From: CAIKZJ01 sp964626015
Lineage (GTDB): Bacteria; Bacteroidota; Ignavibacteria; Tepidaquicellales; Tepidaquicellaceae
Assembly: GCA_964626015.1 (NCBI GenBank)
Contig: CAZVCC010000013.1
Location: 1-57,850, forward strand
Direction: 5' to 3'
DNA: 57,850 nucleotides
Shown: piece by piece, positions 35,702 to 45,400 of the stretch
Layout of the letters: every line of letters begins with the position of its first letter
Position numbering within the stretch: the stretch's first letter is position 1
The notes under the pieces: generated by a model
Told to the model about the DNA's origin: nothing
What the model saw: the letters and a program-made list of their open reading frames with translations, nothing else
The model's database searches: none
Program-made: the position numbers and the translations under genes

Positions 35702-37534
35702 ATGAGCGATACTTTAAATAAAGACGATATAAACAACAACTTAGAGGGTGATGATATTCAAAAACCATTGCAGAATGGTAATTTATCAGAAAAAAACGGA
35801 TTAGAACCCAAAGAAACCGAAAATATTAAGCTGAATTTTCAGAATAATGAACCTCAGCCTGATGCTACTATTAGCAATCCCGATCTGCCTAAATCGGAAT
35901 ATAATTCAGAACCTCACGATACGGAAAAGACGGACGTGCAGAATGAGAACACTGAAAAAATAACTACTGATGAGATACAGGATTCAGGAACCTTTGACAG
36001 CAAATATCAGGTTAACTTAATCGACGAAAGAGTTCTGCGTGTAAGAACCACTACCAACCAATCAGTTTCAATCGACTGTAATGTAACTGTTAAAGAAGAG
36101 TTTCAGTCCAACAAAATTTACATACCACCAAAAGCAGAAGATTTAAAACAGGAAATAGAGGTACTCGTAAAAATTGGAAGCGAAGAACCTGCAACTTATG
36201 CTGATAGTGAAACAGGCGATTTAAAGACTGAAATAAGAAAGAAAGAAAGCAACTATCAAATTAACTTAATCAGTGAAAATGTACTAAGAATTAAAATCTC
36301 AACTAATAAATCAATTTCAGTTGACAGTTTTCTTCTGGATAAGACAAATATTGAAGACGGTGAAGAAACGCAATCAAATAAGATATTCATTCATCCGCGA
36401 CAGGGTATAACAAAACAGGACGTTGAAGTATTCATCAAAATAGGAGACGATGCAGATAAACCCGATAATAATTTAAACATCAAAAAGACTGAGAAAGCCG
36501 TACAATTCAAAACACCGGGACTTACTCCTAATCCATTAGTAGTTGATATTCTTAGCAGACTCACGAAATCTGCTGCCAAACCGCCTGAAGAAAGTTTAAA
36601 CGGGCTATCAGATGAAGAAAAACTCGAGTTAAAAATCGGAAGAAAGAATCCATGGAAAAAGAACAAGGAGTTCCTTAGGAAGAATCTGCAAAGAGGATTT
36701 GCGGCAGCAAATACTATCACAATCATTGCTGCTATTTTATTCTATGCATTCGGTGCAGGAAAGTTAAAGGAAGACGAAGAAGTTGTCCAGAAAAGACTGA
36801 TAGTAATGCAGGACCTTCCTGAAAACCTGAATCAGCTCGCTCAGAATGTTGATGACCCAAACAAACCCGAAGAGCCTAAAACAGACTCGGAAACAGGGTC
36901 CGATGTAACTCCCCCAAAAATTACTCCGAAGAGAATTACACCGCCAAGAGTTAATCTTCCCAAATTGGATAAAACTCTTTCGGATAACGATACAACATTA
37001 AACAATGAGCTCGATTCCCTTAGAAAAGTTAACGACACATCAAGAAATAAAAACGGTATTGTCGATACTACAATGATGAATGCATCACTAATGCCAGATT
37101 CGCTGCTGAAGAATCTGTCAGAAAACGAAGTCGGACTTATCGGAAGATTTCCTCCAAACTGGAAACAGATTGATGCACGCGACCTTAATCAAACATCGTT
37201 GTTTACAGGTGTGATACTCGTCGATACAACCGTTAAAAAGGAAGAGACTTTAACCATGAATATAGAGATTGATTCCAAAGGAGATAGGTTCGGACAGTTC
37301 CAGTTTACAAAAGTATTTAATGAGGATACGCTGACAAAAACAACAATTTATTCTATAGACCCGAAAACAGAAGGCAAACTGACTTACTACAGATTTTATG
37401 TTTCTACAAAAACTGATAATATTTTCGTAAACACATTTACTGTACAGCCATCATTCGAAAAATATAAGGGGGAGATTGAAAGAGTAGTTAAATCAATCAG
37501 AGTTAAAAGACCAGAACCCAAAACAGATAATTAA
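35702..37534 (+). CDS. single-pass membrane protein with internal repeat, function unknown
   Basis: 610 aa. Residues 1-100 are acidic and disordered. Two similar beta-rich units follow: about 101-165 (KYQVNLIDERVLRVR, SNKIYIPP, EVLVKIG) and about 181-250 (NYQINLISENVLRIK, SNKIFIHP, EVFIKIG). A single membrane helix lies at about 335-355 (NTITIIAAILFYAFGAGKL), then a Pro/Thr-rich linker and a C-terminal beta-rich domain from about residue 470 (GRFPPNWKQIDARDL). No signal peptide, so the N-terminal repeats should be cytosolic and the C-terminus periplasmic. It might link a cytosolic process to the envelope. No family recognised. Confidence 0.75.
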   Translation: MSDTLNKDDINNNLEGDDIQKPLQNGNLSEKNGLEPKETENIKLNFQNNEPQPDATISNPDLPKSEYNSEPHDTEKTDVQNENTEKITTDEIQDSGTFDSKYQVNLIDERVLRVRTTTNQSVSIDCNVTVKEEFQSNKIYIPPKAEDLKQEIEVLVKIGSEEPATYADSETGDLKTEIRKKESNYQINLISENVLRIKISTNKSISVDSFLLDKTNIEDGEETQSNKIFIHPRQGITKQDVEVFIKIGDDADKPDNNLNIKKTEKAVQFKTPGLTPNPLVVDILSRLTKSAAKPPEESLNGLSDEEKLELKIGRKNPWKKNKEFLRKNLQRGFAAANTITIIAAILFYAFGAGKLKEDEEVVQKRLIVMQDLPENLNQLAQNVDDPNKPEEPKTDSETGSDVTPPKITPKRITPPRVNLPKLDKTLSDNDTTLNNELDSLRKVNDTSRNKNGIVDTTMMNASLMPDSLLKNLSENEVGLIGRFPPNWKQIDARDLNQTSLFTGVILVDTTVKKEETLTMNIEIDSKGDRFGQFQFTKVFNEDTLTKTTIYSIDPKTEGKLTYYRFYVSTKTDNIFVNTFTVQPSFEKYKGEIERVVKSIRVKRPEPKTDN

Positions 37535-37933
37535 ATAAGTACTTTTACCTGTGTTGCAACAAAATATTTCTTTCCGCTGAATCCTCAGTGGTTAAATTCT
37601 CTGCACTTAGCAATTAAATAAATCTTTCTTCCTGTTGCTATACTTTAAAACTGTGTTATTAGAACAAACTTTCACAAAAGAAAACCTGATGGTTTTTCTT
37701 CGCAGATGATTCGCCGTGAACGACGACCTTTGCCTCCTAGTCTTAAATTCTCCGTAGCAAACTTCCTCTACAGTTAAATTCTTTGTTAATGTTTATCTTT
37801 ATATTATTCGTAGTAACAGGCTTCGCCATGACCTCAGCGGTTTCTCGTTGCTTTCTGTGATAAAAGCTTTTCTTTATTTCTTTTCTTATCTGTGGTGAAA
37901 GCTTATTTTTTCTCTACTTTAATTTTCGCTTTA
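37535..37933. repeat. degenerate interspersed repeat region, no gene
   Basis: 399 bp with four or more diverged copies of a unit like CCTCnGnGGTTAAATTCTnnG: 37583-37604, 37733-37754, 37765-37785 and from 37832. On the minus strand this reads like the GAATTTAACCnnnGAGG filler found between genes in many environmental genomes. No open frame is convincing. Confidence 0.5.
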
Positions 37934-38347
37934 CTAAACAAGTTCTTTACCCGGAAAGAAAAACTCCACTTCAATCCTTCCGTTCTCAACTGAATCCGAC
38001 CCGTGAACTGCATTCTCAGCTTTTGAACCTGCGAATTTCTTTCTTATAGTTCCTTCTTCTGCTTCAGCCGGGTCAGTAGCACCTATAAGGCTCCTGTAAT
38101 CTGCTACTGCATTTTCTTTCTCAAGTGCAATCGGAATCACGGGTCCAGATGTCATAAAACTTACAAGCTCTCCGTAGAATGGTCTCTCTTTATGTACTTC
38201 ATAAAATTTCTGTGCTTGTTCTTTTGTCATCTGAATTAACTTCATCCCTCGAATTGTGAATCCTGCATCCAGTATCATCTGAATAATGCTTCCCTGTACC
38301 TTTTTCTTTACAGCATCTGGTTTGATAATACAGAGTGTTCTTTCCAT
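37934..38347 (-). CDS. ndk: nucleoside diphosphate kinase
   Basis: 137 aa, standard length. The phosphorylated residue is His115 in NAVHGSDS; the opening MERTLCIIKPDAV and FYGELVSFMTSGPV are invariant in the family. It moves the gamma phosphate from ATP to other nucleoside diphosphates in the cytosol. It lies 35 bases after the PBP1A gene on the same strand and may be co-transcribed with it and the LpxH-like gene. Confidence 0.97.
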   Translation of the reverse strand: MERTLCIIKPDAVKKKVQGSIIQMILDAGFTIRGMKLIQMTKEQAQKFYEVHKERPFYGELVSFMTSGPVIPIALEKENAVADYRSLIGATDPAEAEEGTIRKKFAGSKAENAVHGSDSVENGRIEVEFFFPGKELV

Positions 38348-38382
38348 TTAATTAATCCTTTCGTAATATATTTTTTATTTTG

Positions 38383-40665
38383 TTATTGTTCTATATCAAG
38401 CGGAGATGAGGCTAAAGAGTCGTATGTTATGTGATTTGAAGTACATTTCCTCGGAATTAATCTTTTATTTACAAGTTCAATCTCCCCCGGACAAGAAGGT
38501 CCAGCCAGCATTCCACTTATGGAGCAGATAGTAACTTCCTGAACATTATCGGGCATAAGAAAATATTCAATCGGGAAATCAAAGTTCTCATCAGAATAAA
38601 GCAGCTGCATGAACCTTCCCCATATCGGTGCAGCGGCTTTTCCTCCCTGCCCGTATGACCCGCCAAACTTTATTCTTGCGTCATCAAAACCAAGCCAGCA
38701 GCCCGCAACAAACTGAGGTGTAAAACCTACAAACCACGCATCTGTATAGTTTTGTGATGTACCGGTTTTACCCGCCGCAGGTCTCTTAAAAAATCTTCTT
38801 ATTGATGCTGCGGTTCCGTCATTTACAACGCCTTCCATCATATCGCACATAATGTATGCTGTTTCTTCGCTCAAAACTTCCTTTGTTTCCGGTATGACTT
38901 CTTCTATCAGATTTCCGTTCCTGTCTTCTATCCTCGTTATAGCAATCGGTTCTACCCATATTCCTTCGTTATCGAATGTACCGTATGCATTCGTCATTTC
39001 AAGAGGTGTAACTTCGCCAACCCCAAGCGCAAGAGAGAGGAAATTCGGCAGTTCTGATTTAATGCCCATTTTTTTCGCAAGCTCTATCACCTGCTCTATT
39101 GGAGCAAGTTCCATCGCTGTTCTTACTGCAACGACGTTTATAGACTTCTCTATAGCAGTACGCATAGTAACCATTCCGCCCGTTCCCCCGCCCTTAGGAG
39201 ACCATGTTTTGCCGCCGACATTCACAACGACAGGATCGTTTGAAATCAAATATCCGGGCGAATAACCGTTATTAACCGCAACCGCATAAACAAATGGTTT
39301 GAATGATGAACCCGGCTGTCTTTTTGCTTGTGTAACATGATTTAGTCCGTATTTTGTCCTCGTACTTGGATTCGAACCTATCATTGCTTTTATCTGTCCA
39401 TTCTTCGGATTCATTACAACAAATCCTACCTGTACAGTTGTGGCGAGATTTTTTACCGAATCTATTATAGATGGATTACTCTTCATCATATCATAGATTT
39501 TCTTCTTATTGACGTCAGTTACTGCTTTTTTGTATTCCTCCGTCTGCTTTATAAATTTATCAACATTGCTTTCAAGTATGTCTTTATGGTTTTTCCAGTT
39601 CCAGGAACTGCTGAAAGCTTTCTGGTATGATTTAATCTGTTCAATTACTGCATCATTCGCATGTTTCTGAAATCTTGTATCGAGTGTTGTATATACTTTC
39701 AGTCCGTCGCGGTATAGGTCAAATCCATACTTCTCTGCTTTTACCTGCATTAGCTGCCTGACGTACTCCGTAAACTCTGGTGCCATAGATTCAGAGTTTA
39801 TTTCCTGCTGGTTAAAAGCTACTTTTATTGGATTGTTAATCGATGTGTTGTAAACCTCTTGCGTTATATAATTCTCCTCGAGCATTGAATTCAATACGAG
39901 GTTCCGTCTGTTCTTAGAATTCTCCGGACTATCTACAGGATCATAGTTTGCCGGAGATTTAAGCGTTGCTACAAGTATCGCACATTCATCAAGATTCAGT
40001 TCCTTTGATCCTTTGCTGAAAAATGTATTAGCCGCTGCTTCAATTCCATAAGCTCCTTTGCCAAAGTAAACTGTGTTAAGGTAATACGTTAAGATTTCCT
40101 CCTTCGTATACGTACGCTCAATCTGAACCGCGGTCATTGCTTCTCGAAGCTTTCTGTTAAACGTAATTTCCCTTCTGTTCAGGTAAAGATTACCCGCAAG
40201 CTGCTGAGTTATCGTAGATGCACCCTCTCTCTTCAGGCTGAAACTCATTACATTCTTAACAAACGCTTTGAAAATCCGCTGAACATCTACACCCCAGTGA
40301 TCGAAGAATTTCCTGTCTTCTGTTGCAACTAATGCATTTATCATGTCCTTAGGAATATCCTCAAAAGTTACCTTGGTCCTATTCTTCAGAAAAAATTTGT
40401 CTATAAGTACACCGTCGTCGGAATAAATCTTTGTTGCTTCTTCAATCTTAGGATTTTCAAGTTCTTCTAAGGAGGGCAAAGATTGCGAAAGATATACCAG
40501 ATAACTGGTTGCAGCAAGCAGAACTATTGTCAAAACAAAAACAATAAAACCCAGAGAGAACTTTTCAGTGCTCTTCTTTCTGGATACTTTTTTGCGGTAT
40601 TTCTTATCCGCAAAATATTTATCCAGTTCCTCTTCTTTCTTCTTATTTTTTGACTTACCGAACAT
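38383..40665 (-). CDS. bifunctional penicillin-binding protein 1A (glycosyltransferase/transpeptidase)
   Basis: 760 aa class A PBP. Cytosolic basic tail, membrane helix about 37-59, glycosyltransferase domain with catalytic Glu116 in ATEDRKFFDHWG and the REGASTITQQLAGN motif, then the transpeptidase domain with Ser453-x-x-Lys456 (PGSSFKPF), Ser508-Ile-Asn510 and Lys633-Thr-Gly635. It polymerises lipid II and crosslinks peptidoglycan in the periplasm. The ATG directly follows the stop codon of the upstream LpxH-like gene (no gap), so the two are translationally coupled. Confidence 0.96.
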   Translation of the reverse strand: MFGKSKNKKKEEELDKYFADKKYRKKVSRKKSTEKFSLGFIVFVLTIVLLAATSYLVYLSQSLPSLEELENPKIEEATKIYSDDGVLIDKFFLKNRTKVTFEDIPKDMINALVATEDRKFFDHWGVDVQRIFKAFVKNVMSFSLKREGASTITQQLAGNLYLNRREITFNRKLREAMTAVQIERTYTKEEILTYYLNTVYFGKGAYGIEAAANTFFSKGSKELNLDECAILVATLKSPANYDPVDSPENSKNRRNLVLNSMLEENYITQEVYNTSINNPIKVAFNQQEINSESMAPEFTEYVRQLMQVKAEKYGFDLYRDGLKVYTTLDTRFQKHANDAVIEQIKSYQKAFSSSWNWKNHKDILESNVDKFIKQTEEYKKAVTDVNKKKIYDMMKSNPSIIDSVKNLATTVQVGFVVMNPKNGQIKAMIGSNPSTRTKYGLNHVTQAKRQPGSSFKPFVYAVAVNNGYSPGYLISNDPVVVNVGGKTWSPKGGGTGGMVTMRTAIEKSINVVAVRTAMELAPIEQVIELAKKMGIKSELPNFLSLALGVGEVTPLEMTNAYGTFDNEGIWVEPIAITRIEDRNGNLIEEVIPETKEVLSEETAYIMCDMMEGVVNDGTAASIRRFFKRPAAGKTGTSQNYTDAWFVGFTPQFVAGCWLGFDDARIKFGGSYGQGGKAAAPIWGRFMQLLYSDENFDFPIEYFLMPDNVQEVTICSISGMLAGPSCPGEIELVNKRLIPRKCTSNHITYDSLASSPLDIEQ

Positions 40666-41445
40666 TTATGAGTTTGAATCCCCTATTAATTCATCAACAA
40701 TTTTCTGACCTGTAAAGTCGTAATATTTTCTGAAATAAAAAGTACCATTAATAAATTCACCATAAGTAAAGTTCTTCATCCAGTCGCCAAGATTTACGTA
40801 ATAACCTGTTCCTTCTTTAAACATTACAGCTCTGTGCCTGTGACCCATTAGAACAAAATCAAATCCTTCTTTAATCTTGATAAAAGCAGCATCTTTCAAA
40901 CCGTCTTTTTCGGAATAATCTTTCTGTGAAGTATAATCACGCGACCTTGAAGAAGTACTCCTTGCAAGCCATAATCCGAAATCAGGGTGCAGCAAAGAAT
41001 AAAGGAACTGTGAAACCTTGTTTCTCAATATTACCTTTAACACCTTGTAACCCGTATCTTTATACGCAAGACCGTCTCCGTGTTGTATAAAAAACCTCTT
41101 CCCTTCAATTGTTCTTTCCTGATGGTTATCAAGTTTTTCTATACCGAACTCCTCTTGAAGATATTTCCCGCGCCAGAAATCATGATTGCCGGCAAGATAA
41201 GTAATCTTAACCCCGGCATTCACAAGATCGTAGACCTTTGAGAATACACGATAGAAACCCTTTGGCACAACCTGCCTGTATTCAATCCATGAATCAAAAA
41301 AATCTCCGGCGATTATTAATTCGGAAGCTTTTTCATTTATCAGCTTTTCGAAGAAACTTATTATCAGGTCTTCCTGTAATTTCTTGTGTTCATATTGCTT
41401 CATACCAAGATGAACATCGGAAATAAAGAAGATTGACCCAGCCAT
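40666..41445 (-). CDS. lpxH: UDP-2,3-diacylglucosamine diphosphatase-like metallophosphoesterase (LpxH type)
   Basis: 259 aa calcineurin-like phosphoesterase with the full metal set: ISDVHLG near residue 8, GDFFDSW near 47, GNHDFW near 81, HGDGLAY near 117 and GHRHRAV near 197. GDFFDSW followed by GNHDFW is the LpxH wording; LpxH makes lipid X in lipid A synthesis at the cytosolic membrane face. It is coupled with PBP1A, which fits an envelope-assembly unit. Another phosphoesterase specificity is possible. Confidence 0.85.
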   Translation of the reverse strand: MAGSIFFISDVHLGMKQYEHKKLQEDLIISFFEKLINEKASELIIAGDFFDSWIEYRQVVPKGFYRVFSKVYDLVNAGVKITYLAGNHDFWRGKYLQEEFGIEKLDNHQERTIEGKRFFIQHGDGLAYKDTGYKVLKVILRNKVSQFLYSLLHPDFGLWLARSTSSRSRDYTSQKDYSEKDGLKDAAFIKIKEGFDFVLMGHRHRAVMFKEGTGYYVNLGDWMKNFTYGEFINGTFYFRKYYDFTGQKIVDELIGDSNS

Positions 41446-41459
41446 TAATGTTTGTAGTG

Positions 41460-41894
41460 CTACTTTACTTTTACATTGACAGTGAAATTCTTATCGCCGA
41501 ATTTGCATACGCCTGTTTCAGTACTACAGTATCCAAATTTAACCCTGCCGGATAGCGAAATAGTAGTGCCGGTTTGTGCGTCACTGCTGACTTTGAATTT
41601 ATAAGTTACTTTTGAGTTTTTAATATAACCTTCAGCATCGGTAGAAAATATTGGGTTGCCCTGTGCTGTGATACCCTCGCCGTTTAGTGTAATTTCAATT
41701 GGCGGCTCACCGGGAATCTTTACTTTTGGACCATGCTTGAACTTTATCGTTAATGTACCCACACTCCCTGGTTTTACTGATTTGGAGACAGATACACTTA
41801 GTGTCGGGTCAGACTGTGCATTGACCGAATTGTTTACTGAAAAAACTGCAAAAATTGAAAGAATTAATGCAGCCAAGATTAGTTTTTTTGTCAT
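41460..41894 (-). CDS. secreted stand-alone DsbD-alpha-like domain
   Basis: 144 aa: signal peptide 1-26, then an immunoglobulin-like beta domain of about 118 residues. The segment KFGYCSTETGVCKFGDKNF has two cysteines spaced like the reducible pair of DsbD N-terminal domains (Cys...xVC followed by a charged strand). In DsbD this domain passes electrons to periplasmic thiol proteins; here the membrane and thioredoxin parts are absent. It precedes the lpxH-PBP1A genes by 14 bases on the same strand. Partner could be the thioredoxin-TPR protein at 5791, but that is speculation. Confidence 0.65.
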   Translation of the reverse strand: MTKKLILAALILSIFAVFSVNNSVNAQSDPTLSVSVSKSVKPGSVGTLTIKFKHGPKVKIPGEPPIEITLNGEGITAQGNPIFSTDAEGYIKNSKVTYKFKVSSDAQTGTTISLSGRVKFGYCSTETGVCKFGDKNFTVNVKVK

Positions 41895-42419
41895 AATATT
41901 TTTAATTAAACAATAGTAAATATAGAAATTTTATTCCGTTAATTTAATTCAAAATGCTTTATTTCTTTATTATTTAAACTTGGAAAAATTTGATTAGTTC
42001 CGTTCAAAAGACTTCAAATAAGTATTCGAAATATAAACAAGCATTTCTGCTAAACCATTATTATTAGATAGTTTTATCAATAAGAAGGTTTAATTTACTG
42101 CGTTAATAAATACATATTTAGTATATTTCTATTCTGTCCTTTACGGCGGTCTATTAATCTCAATTTATTTCAGCCTTCTCAGAGATTATCTCTATATTTC
42201 TGTGACATATCTTTTACCTGTTATGTATTTTTAATTATTCGCCCCAAACTCTTAAATCCCTTTTCTAATGTAGTATTTGATACAATTCTTGGTCCTGTTC
42301 TTTATGCAAACAAATATTTGGAAAATACGTGATCCATGAATCGATTCTAAGTACACGACAATAATTTAAAGACTTGAACGTAATCGTTAATTATGTTTCC
42401 TGAAAGTAATTGTAATAAA
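41895..42419. other. AT-rich intergenic region
   Basis: 525 bp without a believable gene on either strand. One 13-base perfect inverted repeat AGAGATTATCTCT occurs at 42181-42193. Confidence 0.4.
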
Positions 42420-42440
42420 AACGGGGTTGTCAGCCCCGTT
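42420..42440 (-). terminator. terminator of the first giant T9SS gene
   Basis: 7-bp stem AACGGGG / CCCCGTT with a 7-base loop; on the minus strand CCCCGTTTTTATT gives the T run. It lies 22 bases beyond the stop. Confidence 0.85.
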
Positions 42441-42462
42441 GAATATTTATAATGACGTAGAT

Positions 42463-45400
42463 TTATTTAACCATTACCATCTTCTTCACTGCAATAAAAT
42501 CCTTTCCTTCGTTGACAAGTATTCTGGCAAAGTAAATACCGCTTGCCATGTTCGAGCCGTTGAACACGGTAATGTATTTTCCTGCTGAACGGAACTCGTT
42601 GTTAACGAGTGTTTTCATTTCCCTTCCGAGTATGTCGTAGATAACAAGCTTAACTTTTGCATCTTTCGGAAGGTCGAAAGCTATCTTCGTCGTTGGATTA
42701 AACGGATTCGGGTAGTTCTGATAAAGCTGATACGTCTGAGGGATTAAACTATTCGTTGATTCCTTCGAGCTTTTCTTTCCGACTCCAAACACCTTCTTTA
42801 TGTCATCGTTCATTATCTGCACATGGTTAATGACAGTTTTCGGTTTCTTTATCTTAACTGCTTCTTTTATCTGTTTCATTACTGCAAGCTCTCTTGCGGC
42901 TTCGTTCTTTTCCGGTGTGCTCTTTGAAGATTCAAGCGTCTTTTCGAGTGTTTTTACTTTCTCTTCTTGTTTTGACCTGTCATCTTTTGTCGTGTTCTTT
43001 ATTTTCTCGTAGAATATTTTTGTTATCTTTTCGTTTGCAGAATTGTTCGAGTTTCTATTAGTGTTTATATCCCGTTTTGACATACGGCTTAATAGTGTGT
43101 CCGTTGGTGTAGTGAGGTCTTCAAGTTTTTGTTCGTTATCACCTTGAATACTTCCTCCCGTTCCCATAAGAAGATAAGTAGCTGCATAGTCCCAACTGGC
43201 GACGAGTCCTTCGTAAGTATAGGGATTCTGTGTCATTATGTACTGAAATCCCTCGAGTGCTGACTGAAACTGTCCGAGTTTTACCTTGCATTTCTGTATG
43301 AAGTAAAATGCACGTTTTATAAGGCTTGGGTTTTGTGTGTTATTGGATATCAGGTTTTCAAGGAATGTCTTTGTTATCCCAATTCTTGTGCTGTCAAGGT
43401 TAAGCGATGCCATGTATAGCTTCTGTACCATTCCTATGCTTTCAAGACTGTCGGGATACTGTGTAAGTATCAGTTTCGAGTTTGTTTCTACTGTTTGATA
43501 ATTTCTCTTCCTGAGGTTAATGTCTACTGTGTCTTTTAAGCTTTTATATGTGTTTTCTTCTGCATTTATTGTTTTATTCGGGTTAAATCCGCCTCCTTCT
43601 CCCCCTGATTTGTAATAAACCGTATCAGGAAATCCATAAGCTTCAAAAACCACAAAGTCCTGAAGCTGTGTCAGGTCGCAGAAGTAAGGCTCAAACAGGA
43701 AATTTACATTAGAATTAGTATCGCTCCATATTACATCGTGTATAGCCTCTATGTTGGTAATGCTGTCTTCATGAAAACAGTTTTTATAAGCATTTACAGA
43801 AGCAGGTTCATCATCACTCTCCATTGTTCCTGTCAGATGTTTTGAATAATCAGTCTCGTCAATATCAAATTCGTTATTGCCGCAATCTATGTCAAAAAAC
43901 GAGTCGTCAGTGCGTATATTACTCGAAGTAGTGCCGTAGTTCCTGAAATAATTATACCCTCCCAGATACATGCCCGAGTTTGGTCCCAATGATACACTGC
44001 TGCCCGACAGGCATTGTAGCCCCGTTGAGTTTGTTTTACCGAGTATTTTATTGTTATACAGGTCAAAAGCAGAGCAGAGAGAGCTGATTGTAGTATTAAA
44101 ATTAACAAATGTGCTGTTCTTCACAGCCCCTCCCGTTACGTTTATCAATCTTAAGGCATTAGAACTGTCATTTGAGGTTGTGAAAGTACACCAGTCTAAT
44201 AAAACTGCAGAAGAGGGCGAGCCGTTTGAAGATATGCTTACTGCGTCACATCCGCTTGAACCCATCAGAAAATTGCATTCGCTTATGTTTAATGACATCG
44301 TATCCTGTATGTAATCTGTAAATGATATGTTTATCCCCCCTGAATTTGCTGCTGCATCGAATACACAGCCTTTTAAGTTAATATAGCAGCAGTTTGAAAT
44401 CAAAACAGCTGTTTCCGAGCTGTCATTCTTTAGGTCGTTTATGTTTGTGTTATAAATGCCAATGCTTGAAAGATTTGAAAGAATCAATCCTTTGGAGCTA
44501 TCCGTACCATTTAATGTAACCTGGTTATCTTCCGTACTAAACTCTCCGCATTCAAAACTTCCGCCGTTCATTTCTATTCCCGCGTTATTTGAGAATGATA
44601 TTATGGTGTTAGGAGATATTGTAAGGTCATAGCCGTTGTTGAAAACTGTTCTATTGCACGTGAATGTTGAAGTAGATACCGTCTCGTCGCAGACCAACGT
44701 TCCCCCTTCCTGCATGACGGGAGCTATTTTATAAAGTTTCCCCTGTCCCGGATTATACCAGCCGAGGTCAAGCAATGCATTTGCTCTTTTATCGAAAACA
44801 GTTACTGCTTTGTTAGAATCAATATCTATAATCTTCCAGTTGTTAAAACCAGCTAGGTCGGTTGCGTTTGCATCAAACTTTATCCTTACAAATCTTCTAC
44901 CTCCTCTTTTATCTTCCGTTGTGCTGTCAATATACGGCGAGCATCTTCTGTTTACTACCATGAAATACTTGTTTATATCACCTGAGCCGGTTTTAAAGGT
45001 CGCTGCCTGAATGTATCTGTCGGGTTTGCATTCAAAAACAAGACCTTGGGGATTTGTACCTCCCGGGTTATCTTCAGTGCATTCTGGTGTAGTGCTGCTT
45101 ATTTTGTATGTAATAATGTCACCAATAAAAGTATTTGTTAAAAACTCTTCTCTTTCGCTGCTAAGCCTGTAAATGCAATTATTTGTCAATGTAGGATCAA
45201 AACTTATCATATAAGGTCCTCGTTTTGCAAGCATGGTGTCAATCTGGCATACTTTGAGGTATTTGTTTTGTCCGTAAACGTTTGATTCCCTCTTAGTTGG
45301 TGGTGTACCATAGTTCATTATACCTTTGTTATACACAGCTGAGTCAAACGTGTTATTATCACCAACATAAGAAAACCAGATAAGTCCCTTTGCATTATAA

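Noticed and set aside
42800..43012. 70-residue frame repeated exactly at 49135-49347
   Set aside because: An antisense shadow of the coiled-coil part of the giant genes; its perfect repetition only reflects the identical tract.
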